The notes under the pieces: generated by a model
The model's input: the letters and a program-made list of their open reading frames with translations, nothing else
Database searches by the model: none
What the model was told of the DNA's origin: nothing
Program-made: the position numbers and the translations under genes
Origin: Chloroflexota bacterium
GTDB taxonomy: Bacteria > Chloroflexota > Limnocylindria > QHBO01
Direction: 5' to 3'
NCBI GenBank assembly: GCA_013694645.1
Contig: JACDBZ010000014.1
Coordinates: 1-8,100, forward strand
DNA: 8,100 nt
In this document: one piece after another, positions 1 to 6,017 of the stretch
Position numbering within the stretch: the stretch's first letter is position 1
Layout of the letters: every line of letters begins with the position of its first letter

Positions 1-283
1 GCCAAGGGCGACCCGAAACTGACGCACCTGGCCCGCGATCCGCGGTGTGCCCTGGTGGCGTTCGAGGCCGTCCGACCATTTCCGTGGCATCGAGGTGCGG
101 GGAGAGTGCGAGCTGATCGACTGCGACGTCACGCGTGTGCGGGCGGCCATCGGGGGACGCTATCTCGGAGAACGCGACGGAGCGCGGATGGCGACCGAGG
201 GACGACCGAAGCCGGGAATCCTGCTTCGGCTGTCCGATGACAGTCTGCGCGCCTGGGATCTCGCGGCAGTCCTGCCGAAGTAG
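1..283 (+). pseudogene. PPOX-class (F420/FMN-dependent) enzyme, C-terminal part, frameshifted
   Basis: This is the C-terminal part of a pyridoxamine-phosphate-oxidase-like split-barrel protein of the PPOX F420/FMN family; the 5' end lies outside the window. Frame 1 reads AKGDPKLTHLARDPRCALVA then FEAVRPF, the typical strand motif of these enzymes. The continuation (RGIEVRGECELID, later GGRYLGERDGAR and SLRAWDLAAVLPK) is in frame 2 and ends with TAG at 281-283. Joining the two halves needs removal of one base in the run at 79-85 (TTTCCGT). Frame 2 has its own stop at 20-22 and frame 1 stops at 238-240, so neither frame spans the domain alone. The family uses a flavin or deazaflavin cofactor for small redox reactions; the substrate cannot be read here. 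The break is either a true pseudogene or a single-base assembly error. The fact that both halves stay recognisable favours a recent event or an error. Confidence 0.75.
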
Positions 284-318
284 CAATCAGTGCGCCCAGC
301 GCCAGAGGACGGGGAGAC

Positions 319-367
319 GAAGCCGGCCGCGCCTGCCCGGGGGGAGAGAGCACGCGCGACCGGCTTC
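319..367. terminator. Hairpin between convergent genes, candidate bidirectional terminator
   Basis: The arms GAAGCCGGCCGCGC (319-332) and GCGCGACCGGCTTC (354-367) pair at 13 of 14 positions, with a C/A mismatch at 327/359, around a 21-base loop. It lies in the 186-bp gap between the + strand PPOX gene end and the minus-strand glycosylase gene end, the usual place for a shared terminator. Neither side has a strong T tract (the + side reads TTCGTCT), so intrinsic termination is plausible but not certain. Nothing else is seen in the gap. Confidence 0.45.
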
Positions 368-469
368 TTCGTCTGACACTACCGTGGTCGTCAATCCAGA
401 TTTACCTACATTCGTCACCCAAGGATCGGAGGCGAGGGCTCCACGAGCCAGGGCGAAGTCGAGGACCAG

Positions 470-1360
470 TCAGAGGGCGGCGATGCGGCGCGGCGCCATG
501 CGCGGTCCGTAACGCGGCGCCACCACACGACCGACCTCGAGCAACCGCTGAATCCGTCCGCGCTGGCCGCGGTACGGCTCGAGCAGCTCGAGCATGCGTG
601 CGTCATCGGCGCGTGGCTCCCCAGCGAGAGCCCACGCCACCACGTTCGGCAGGTGGAAGTCGCCGATGCTGACCGCGTCCGGATCGCCGAACGCGCTACG
701 CGCGACCTCGGCAGCCGTCCACCGACCGATCCCCGGCAGCGAGGTCAACCGGCGGGTCGCTTCCTCGGCTGTCGCGGACGACTCGAGCCACGTCGCCCGC
801 GCAGACGCTCGACGCACGACGTCGGCACGGCGTCGCTCGATGCCGATGGGGTGATAGGCGTGGTATGGCATGCGCACGAGGGTCTCGGGCGCGGGTGGCA
901 GAAGGAGTCCGCCCGGACCGGGCGCCGGTTCGCCATGGACGCGAAGAAGTGCCGCATAGGCGCGAAATGCCTCGGTCCCGGTGACCTTCTGCTCGAAGAC
1001 CGATGGCACCAGCGCCTGGAGCACGCGCCCGCTGCGCGGCAATCGAAGGCCGGGGTGGCGACGCTGTAGATCACGAATGATGGGGTGCCGTGCAACCAGC
1101 CCGTTGGGCTCATCGGCCTCGCCGATCAGGGTCGGGACCGACTCGAGCAGGTGCTCGGCGCCGTCGCCCCAGGCCTGAGCCTCGATCGACGTCCCGCGCT
1201 GGCACAGGTGAATCGAAGCCGTGCCGTCGGGCGTGCGCGCAGTGAGCCATGCCTCATCGGCCAGCAATCGAACGGTGCGGTCGCCAAGCCCGTGGCGCAG
1301 TGGCCAGAGCGTCTGACCGAGGTCGAGCGGTCCGCGCAGGCGGACACGGCGCTCGATCAT
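470..1360 (-). CDS. DNA-3-methyladenine glycosylase II (AlkA-like, HhH-GPD superfamily)
   Basis: A 296-residue base-excision repair glycosylase that would remove alkylated purines such as 3-methyladenine from DNA. The N-terminal third (about 1-100) is an AlkA-N-like region. The helical HhH-GPD core starts near residue 110 with VLQALVPSVFEQKVTGTEA. The helix-hairpin-helix is at about 206-221 (LTSLPGIGRWTAAEVA), followed by SIGDFHLPN, where Asp234 is the expected catalytic aspartate. The C-terminal LEPYRGQRGRIQRLLE and PRYGPRM are typical of this branch. Length is normal for the family. The frame is open upstream to 1618, but the start at 1360 is chosen because its ATG overlaps the TGA of the preceding acyltransferase gene (ATGA, 1357-1360) and because the upstream extension shadows that gene. 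There is no clear Shine-Dalgarno sequence, so translation is probably coupled. It is the last gene of the minus-strand operon. Confidence 0.92.
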   Translation of the reverse strand: MIERRVRLRGPLDLGQTLWPLRHGLGDRTVRLLADEAWLTARTPDGTASIHLCQRGTSIEAQAWGDGAEHLLESVPTLIGEADEPNGLVARHPIIRDLQRRHPGLRLPRSGRVLQALVPSVFEQKVTGTEAFRAYAALLRVHGEPAPGPGGLLLPPAPETLVRMPYHAYHPIGIERRRADVVRRASARATWLESSATAEEATRRLTSLPGIGRWTAAEVARSAFGDPDAVSIGDFHLPNVVAWALAGEPRADDARMLELLEPYRGQRGRIQRLLEVGRVVAPRYGPRMAPRRIAAL

Positions 1361-2361
1361 CGGCGCACGGAGAGGAGGACGGGTGTGGCACTGGCCTGCG
1401 TTGCCTCCAGCTCCACGCGCGATCGGTTGTCCCGGTAGCCTTCGGCGACGATCGCCTGCGCGCACACCTCGCCGAGGCTGGCGCCGGGTCCGGGCAGCAG
1501 GATGACCTCCGGCGCGTATTCCCGGAGCGCGACGCGCAGGCTCAGAGCGAAATCGTATGTGCTCATGGGCTGTTCGCTGATGGTGTGATGGGCGAGCTCC
1601 GCCGGATCGGTCGACCACGGGGTGAAGCGGGCGCCTCGCCCATCAACGAGGGTTACGTTGGGCGCCGACCAGGTGAGGCCCGACAGGCGCTCGGCGGCGC
1701 GTGCGGCCGTGGCCGCGCGGAGGGGCGTGTGCCATGCCTCCTGCATCACGGGCCGAAGCGGGAATCGAAGCGAGCCGATTTCGACCGGTGGCAGCTTCTC
1801 GGCGACGTTCGTGATTCCGGTGGCCGTGCCGCTGATGACCGTGAATGCCCCCAGCTCAATGGACCGATGCGCGCCGTCTTCCTGGCCGGCCACGATGGCA
1901 TCGACGGCATTCGTACGCGCGGGGTCCACCTGCCACTCGTCGTCGGTCAGCGCGTAGATGAGCTGACCGCCGCGATCTTCGTCCACGATCGCATCCTCGG
2001 CCAGCACCGCCATCGTCTGCACCAGTCGGAAGGCATCATCGAACTCGAGTGCGCCCGAGGCGGCAAGTGCGGTATACCAGCCGCCCGAGCTTCCGATGAC
2101 GACGACAACTTCGTGGTCCCCCGCGATGCGCTCAGCGTCGAGCAGACCGCACACGAATGCGAGCGGAGAGGCGTTCGCCGAGCGAAGGTGGACGGCGGGG
2201 TCGAAGCGGCCGGCGCCGTCCAGGACCGAGAGTGCGGGAAGGTCGTAGTCGAGCCGCAACTGGTCGGCGCGACGCACCCATGGGTGAGCGGTCGGCAGCG
2301 AGCCGAGCGAGGCCGGTCCATACGAGCCTCGCGCGGGGAAGGCGACGGCCGCCCGCGTCAT
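1357..2361 (-). CDS. FabD-like acyl-CoA:ACP acyltransferase (malonyltransferase fold, altered specificity residues)
   Basis: A 334-residue protein of the malonyl-CoA:ACP transacylase family, which moves acyl groups from CoA to acyl carrier protein through a Ser-bound intermediate. The start motif AFPARGSYG (7-15) stands where FabD has FPGQGSQ. The nucleophile elbow is VIGSSGGWYTALAASGALEF (89-108) with Ser92 in GxSxG. The partner histidine is His211 in EAWHTPL, and LVDGRGARFTPWSTDP and EQPMSTYDFALSLRVALREY follow in the C-terminal half. Aligned without gaps to E. coli FabD, Ser92 and the RLV at 112-114 coincide, but FabD Arg117 is Met117 and Gln11 is Arg11; Gln264 probably matches FabD Gln250. 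Loss of the arginine argues against a malonyl substrate (inference). The ATG at 2361 overlaps the E1 stop (ATGA), which fixes the start, although the frame is open to 2832. Its stop in turn overlaps the glycosylase start. A protein of no transferase activity with this fold cannot be excluded. Confidence 0.82.
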   Translation of the reverse strand: MTRAAVAFPARGSYGPASLGSLPTAHPWVRRADQLRLDYDLPALSVLDGAGRFDPAVHLRSANASPLAFVCGLLDAERIAGDHEVVVVIGSSGGWYTALAASGALEFDDAFRLVQTMAVLAEDAIVDEDRGGQLIYALTDDEWQVDPARTNAVDAIVAGQEDGAHRSIELGAFTVISGTATGITNVAEKLPPVEIGSLRFPLRPVMQEAWHTPLRAATAARAAERLSGLTWSAPNVTLVDGRGARFTPWSTDPAELAHHTISEQPMSTYDFALSLRVALREYAPEVILLPGPGASLGEVCAQAIVAEGYRDNRSRVELEATQASATPVLLSVRR

Positions 2362-4673
2362 GATCGAGGCCCGGTGGCGTGGCGACGGCGACCGACGGCC
2401 GCGACCGATGCGGCGATGACCTGGTCCACGCCCACCAGGACCGCCGACGTTGCCGGTCCGAGTGGCACGAATGAGTCGACCGCTCGTACGGATGCCAGCC
2501 GGCGTCCTATCCGCTGCTCCGCGAGGTCTGCGAGGATGGCGTCGGCCACCCCCGCGCCGGTGGAACGGCATTCGTCGACGACGACGACCGTGCCGATTTC
2601 GGCGGCATGCGAGCGGATGGCCGCGGATGGCAGGGGATTCAGCCAGCGGAGGTCGAGGACGCGCGCACGCAGGCCATGTTCGTCGGCGAGCCGCTTCGCC
2701 GCCTGGAGGCTGAGGCGCAGACCGTTCGCATAGCTGACGAGAAGCACGTCCGCATCCGCATCGGTGGCTCCGTAAAGTCCGACCTCGCCGGGCAGGAGCG
2801 CCTCCGGCGGAGGCGGGTAGTCGGTCAGCCACCCTCCGTCGCCGTCTTCATGCAGGTCCTTCTCGTGGTAGAGCGCGATCGGTTCCAGGAAGATGACCAC
2901 CCGGCCGTCCTCGATCGCCATGGCGACCGCCCCGCGAAACATGCGGGCAGCGTCGTCGCCGCGCGCCGGCGTGGCGATCACGAGACCTGGAATGTCGCGG
3001 AGTGCGCCGATGGAGTTGTCATTGTGAAAGTGACCACCGAATCCCTTCTGATAAGCGAAGCCCGCGACCCGCACCACCATGGGATTGCGGAACTGCCCCG
3101 AGCTGAAGAACTGGAGCGAGGCTGCCTCTCCACGAATCTGGTCGAGTGCGTTGTGGATGTAGGCGAGGTATTGGATCTCGGGGACCGGCAGCAGGCCAAT
3201 ATGGGCCGCGCCCTGGGCGATGCCGAGAATGCTCGTCTCGTCGAGCAGCGTGTCGAACACGCGCCCCTGCCCGAATCGCTTCTGGAGCCCGTTGGTCACG
3301 TTGTACACGCCGCCCTTACGCGCGACGTCCTCGCCGAACAGGAACAGCTCCGGGCGGCGAAGGAGCTCATCGGCGAGCGCCGCATTGAGCAGGGCGGCCA
3401 TGGTCCTGCCGGTCGGCGCAGTGACGGATTCCGGCAACGTGACGCCGAAAAGGGCGGCTCTCTCGTCGGGCGTTGCCACCGGGGTCGCGGCCCTCTTCGA
3501 GACGAGCTCCGGGTGATGGGGTGCCATCGGCGCGACCACCTCCTCGGTTGTCTGTAGCCGGGGTCGACGCGCCGCCTCTTCGGCCACGGCGCGGACGCGT
3601 TCGCGGGTCTCCCGCACCAGATCCTTGAGCATGCCGGCATCAGCGGCACCCGACTCCACCAGCCGCTGCGCGTTTCGCAGGATCGGGTCGCGCGCCTCCA
3701 CGGCCTCGATCTCCGCCACGGCGCGGTAGGTCTGCTCCGCATCGCTGCCCGCGTGGCCCCAGAGTCGGACGGTCCTCAGGTGCAGGAATGCCGGCTGGCG
3801 CGTCTCGCGCACGTGATCGATCGCAGTCCCGACCGCGTCCCACACATCGTCCAGCTCACCATCGGCCAGGAAGTAGGCCAGGTGCGGCTGGTTTCCGAAG
3901 GTGGCGGCGATCCAGCCATCGGGGGTCGGCACGCTGATGCCGGTGTCGTTATCCTCACAGATCAGCAACAGAGGCATCGGCTGACCCAGGCGCACCGCGT
4001 AGCGGGCCGTGTTCACCGCCGACAGAGCGGTGGCGTGGTTCGCGCTGGCGTCGCCGAAAGAGCAGGCCACGATGGCATCGGCGCGAAGGCCACTTGCGAC
4101 GCCAAGGCGTTTGGCACGCGCCAGGCTGAAGGCCAGGCCCATCGCCTTCGGAAGGTGGCTGGCAATCGTGCTCGTCTGGGGAGGCACCCACAGCTGCCGG
4201 CTGCCCCAGACCTTGTGTCGACCCTGGCTGATGGGATCCTCGCTCGAGGCGACGACACCCAGCAGCGTGTCGAGGATGGGCGTGCTGCCTGCCACCTGGC
4301 GGGCGCGCGCCATCATCAATGCGCCGGACCGATAATGCAGAAACGCCGGATCGTCGACCCGTAGCCTGGCCCCGATCAGCGCGTTGTTCTCATGCCCGGC
4401 CGAGCTGATGGTGTAGAAGCTGCGATTCGTCTCCTTCAGCTCGCGGGCCGCAACATCAAGCTGACGAGAGGCGAGCTGGTCCTCGAAGATGGCCAGCGCA
4501 CGGGCGGCGGTCAGGCCGCCACCAGCCCGTAGCGGGGCATCGGCAGCGAGCCGGCCCACGATCGGCCCGGCTGTCTCGAGGTAGCTGTCGAGCTGGCGCT
4601 CGACGATGGCGACGCGATCCCAGGTCATGCGGCGGTATGGTGGCTCGGCTGGCTTCGAGGGCGGGCCAGCCAT
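2358..4673 (-). CDS. Thiamine-diphosphate-dependent 2-oxo acid dehydrogenase E1, fused alpha and beta subunits
   Basis: A 771-residue fusion of E1 alpha and beta, the decarboxylating component of 2-oxo acid (probably branched-chain type) dehydrogenase complexes; cytoplasmic. Numbered from 4673, the alpha half (about 15-370) has SAGHENNALIG (91-101), QGRHKVWGSR (150-159) and the ThDP/Mg motif from GDASANH (207-213) to CEDNDTGISV (239-248). This replaces the usual GDG...NN. The beta half (about 422-750) has FGEDVARKGGVYNV (446-459), DETSILGIAQGAAH (478-491, with the ThDP-contacting Glu), GGHFHNDNS (546-554), EPIALYHEKDLHEDGDGGW (597-615) and VVVDECRSTGAG. No lipoyl or E2 domain and no E3 gene is visible. 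The start is uncertain. ATG 4673 has a weak GGCGG 4 bases upstream and lies 20 bases after the small ORF. ATG 4628 (MTWDRV) removes a poorly conserved 15-residue leader but has no Shine-Dalgarno. An upstream reading to 4880 is composition shadow. Its stop overlaps the acyltransferase start. Confidence 0.9.
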   Translation of the reverse strand: MAGPPSKPAEPPYRRMTWDRVAIVERQLDSYLETAGPIVGRLAADAPLRAGGGLTAARALAIFEDQLASRQLDVAARELKETNRSFYTISSAGHENNALIGARLRVDDPAFLHYRSGALMMARARQVAGSTPILDTLLGVVASSEDPISQGRHKVWGSRQLWVPPQTSTIASHLPKAMGLAFSLARAKRLGVASGLRADAIVACSFGDASANHATALSAVNTARYAVRLGQPMPLLLICEDNDTGISVPTPDGWIAATFGNQPHLAYFLADGELDDVWDAVGTAIDHVRETRQPAFLHLRTVRLWGHAGSDAEQTYRAVAEIEAVEARDPILRNAQRLVESGAADAGMLKDLVRETRERVRAVAEEAARRPRLQTTEEVVAPMAPHHPELVSKRAATPVATPDERAALFGVTLPESVTAPTGRTMAALLNAALADELLRRPELFLFGEDVARKGGVYNVTNGLQKRFGQGRVFDTLLDETSILGIAQGAAHIGLLPVPEIQYLAYIHNALDQIRGEAASLQFFSSGQFRNPMVVRVAGFAYQKGFGGHFHNDNSIGALRDIPGLVIATPARGDDAARMFRGAVAMAIEDGRVVIFLEPIALYHEKDLHEDGDGGWLTDYPPPPEALLPGEVGLYGATDADADVLLVSYANGLRLSLQAAKRLADEHGLRARVLDLRWLNPLPSAAIRSHAAEIGTVVVVDECRSTGAGVADAILADLAEQRIGRRLASVRAVDSFVPLGPATSAVLVGVDQVIAASVAAVGRRRHATGPRS

Positions 4674-4693
4674 TCTACCGCCGGCGACCCGTA

Positions 4694-4816
4694 TCAGCTC
4701 CGCGGGAAGTCGCCACCTCCGGTCACGGCCGCGGCGGCTGCAGCGAGTACGAGCTGAGCGACGAGAGCGACGAGCGGCGACCACAGCAGGGAACGGCGGA
4801 GGGGGAAGCGCGACAT
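4694..4816 (-). CDS. Small hypothetical membrane peptide (40 aa)
   Basis: I do not recognise a family. The reading frame codes for 40 residues. It has a positively charged N-terminus (MSRFPLRRS, with Arg3, Arg7 and Arg8), a continuous hydrophobic stretch at about 10-32 (LLWSPLVALVAQ followed by LVLAAAAAAV) and a short polar tail (TGGGDFPRS). This predicts one transmembrane helix or an uncleaved signal anchor with the N-terminus inside. Support for it being real: a strong Shine-Dalgarno (GAGGAG, 4823-4828) with ideal spacing, G/C-rich third codon positions like the neighbours, and placement 20 bases upstream of the E1 start on the same strand. It could be the first gene of the E1 operon, a leader peptide, or a chance frame in GC-rich DNA. 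No long gene on either strand competes for this interval. Confidence 0.5.
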   Translation of the reverse strand: MSRFPLRRSLLWSPLVALVAQLVLAAAAAAVTGGGDFPRS

Positions 4817-4820
4817 CTGG

Positions 4821-4828
4821 ATCTCCTC
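4821..4828 (-). promoter_or_regulatory. Shine-Dalgarno site of the small membrane peptide
   Basis: On the minus strand the bases read GAGGAGAT, followed by CCAG and then ATG at 4816. The AGGAG core sits 6 bases from the start codon, the best ribosome-binding site in the minus-strand cluster. It is the main reason to treat the 40-codon frame as a gene. Confidence 0.55.
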
Positions 4829-4894
4829 GTGCGTGCCCCTCTCGCGACCCGGCGCGGATCGCCTTGGGGCAGGCCGACATGGAACTCCAGCGAC

Positions 4895-4923
4895 GCTTAC
4901 CGGCCGCTTACCATTGGCTTACC
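4895..4923. repeat. Three GCTTACC direct repeats with exact 11-bp period, candidate response-regulator site
   Basis: GCTTACC occurs at 4895-4901, 4906-4912 and 4917-4923, so start to start is 11 bp each time. The first and third copies also share the next three bases (GCTTACCGGC). Heptamers spaced at 11 bp are the known layout for PhoB/OmpR-family winged-helix regulators (for example Pho boxes), which bind head to tail on one DNA face. The site sits 17 bp past the transporter stop and about 80-107 bp upstream of the small peptide ATG. The likely target is therefore the minus-strand E1 operon promoter. No convincing -35/-10 pair is seen between. The rest of the 123-bp gap shows nothing else. 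Confidence 0.5.
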
Positions 4924-4939
4924 GGCGACCGGGAGATCG

Positions 4940-5773
4940 CTACCCACCGGCCGAGATGAGGACGATGCCGAGGAGGGCGAAGGCAACCCCGAGCTGGCCC
5001 AGGCGTGGCAGTCGCTCGCCCAACACGACGCGCGCAAGGATCATGGTGACGACCGGGTACAGCCCCGTCAGCGCCGCCGCCAACCCGATCGGGATCACCT
5101 CGCGCGCAACGACGTAGAGCGCGTTGCCGCCGACGTCGAAGAGACCCGCCGCGATGACGATGCGGAATGGGAATCGTGAGCGATCGAAGCGGCCAAGGGC
5201 GAATGCGGCCGCCAGGCTCGCTGACGTCGCGCGGCTGAACACGAGCGCCCAGAGCGGATCGCCGCTGCGTGCGGCCAGGTCGAGGAGGACGTACCAGGTG
5301 CCGAATCCAATAGCCGCGGCGGCGGCGAGCAGCAATGCCTGCCGCCCCACCTCGTCCCGGGAGGCTCCGCTGGCGGCCGTGCCCGCCGCGGCGACACACG
5401 CGACTCCTGCCAGCTGAAGCGGTGTGACCGATGCTCCGAAGGCAGCCCCGGCGACGAGCGGGATGGCAAGCGACCCGGCCCCGCTCAACGATGTGACCAT
5501 CCCCATCGACCCCAACGACATGCCGCGATACAGCGCGGCCAGGCCACCGGCGCCGGCCACACCGGCCGCCACGCCGATGAGCGCCGGGCCGAGGTCGGGA
5601 ATCGGCGGCGCCAGGATCAGCAGTCCCACCAGCAGGGCCAGGAGACCCACGAAATGCGCACCGGCCACCACGATGAGCGCGCCGGCGCGGCGCGCGGCGA
5701 ACGCGCCCGCGAAGTCGCCGGCGCCGAAGGAGATCGCGGAGAGGACGCCGGCGGCGATTCCGGTCGGTGGCAT
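4940..5773 (-). CDS. EamA (DMT superfamily) transporter
   Basis: A 277-residue inner-membrane protein with about ten hydrophobic segments, in the two-repeat EamA/drug-metabolite transporter pattern. Segments include 4-24 (GIAAGVLSAISFGAGDFAGA), 31-55, 62-82, 90-111, 115-135, 146-166, 174-193, 203-223, 228-250 and 256-275. The end VVLGERLPRLGQLGVAFALL resembles the closing signature of the second EamA repeat, and ALYRGMSLGSMGMVTSLSG the end of the first. Members export or import small metabolites such as amino acids; the substrate cannot be predicted. The ATG at 5773 is preceded by GAGGTG at 5 bases and begins just before the first membrane helix. The longer open frame to 5974 adds a polar, proline-rich leader that runs into the promoter region. 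The gene is divergent from the DUF3352-like gene, and its stop is 123 bp ahead of the small peptide gene. Confidence 0.9.
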   Translation of the reverse strand: MPPTGIAAGVLSAISFGAGDFAGAFAARRAGALIVVAGAHFVGLLALLVGLLILAPPIPDLGPALIGVAAGVAGAGGLAALYRGMSLGSMGMVTSLSGAGSLAIPLVAGAAFGASVTPLQLAGVACVAAAGTAASGASRDEVGRQALLLAAAAAIGFGTWYVLLDLAARSGDPLWALVFSRATSASLAAAFALGRFDRSRFPFRIVIAAGLFDVGGNALYVVAREVIPIGLAAALTGLYPVVTMILARVVLGERLPRLGQLGVAFALLGIVLISAGG

Positions 5774-5810
5774 CGGCACCTCGGCGGGTGGAGGTATGGG
5801 GCTTGGGCCG

Positions 5811-5816
5811 ACTCTA
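5811..5816 (-). promoter_or_regulatory. Possible -10 element of the transporter gene
   Basis: The minus strand reads TAGAGT here, 38 bases upstream of the transporter ATG. That would give a short leader containing the GAGGTG ribosome site. A poor -35 candidate (GGGACA) lies 19 bases further upstream. The position fits the divergent intergenic region, but the match is weak in GC-rich DNA. Confidence 0.28.
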
Positions 5817-5960
5817 GCGCACGCGGCCGATTCCCTGTCCCCATCGCCCTTCAGGCACCGATCCCGTCGTTCGGCGCGGGAGCGATCGGCGGAAATCGCC
5901 TCGTCAGGTGGGGGCGTCACTGACCCGATTGGGGGATGCGCGGGGTTTGGTCCCAGGCGG

Positions 5961-5966
5961 TACGCT
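5961..5966 (+). promoter_or_regulatory. Possible -10 element of the DUF3352-like gene
   Basis: TACGCT fits the TAnnnT core of high-GC sigma-A -10 boxes and lies 52 bases before the GTG start. No good -35 is seen at normal spacing. It is offered only because it sits at the expected place in the 244-bp divergent gap, which otherwise shows no gene. Confidence 0.22.
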
Positions 5967-6017
5967 AGCGGCACGTCCGGCTACCGAGCGCCGGATCTCG
6001 AGGGGAGTACCACTCAC

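Noticed and set aside
1249..2733. Long + strand open frame of 494 codons opposite the acyltransferase and glycosylase genes
   Set aside because: It is antisense to two genes with clear family motifs and an ATGA junction. Its translation is Arg/Ala-rich with no recognisable domain, as expected for a shadow frame in GC-rich DNA.
4672..4677. TAGAAT on the minus strand, a good -10 match for a promoter directly before E1
   Set aside because: No -35 is visible at 16-19 bases and it overlaps the likely ATG at 4673. It would matter only if translation began at 4628.
4674..4880. N-terminal extension of E1 to an ATG at 4880
   Set aside because: The added residues are Arg/Pro-rich without family similarity, and the interval is better explained by the 40-codon frame with its own ribosome site.
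4637..5179. 180-codon + strand open frame across the gap and the transporter end
   Set aside because: Low-complexity charged translation, antisense to the transporter, no ribosome site and no motif.
5424..6017. Upstream extension of the DUF3352-like frame
   Set aside because: It runs antisense through the transporter's first half, is Pro/Ala-rich, and a GTG with a ribosome site just before the membrane helix gives a proper start.
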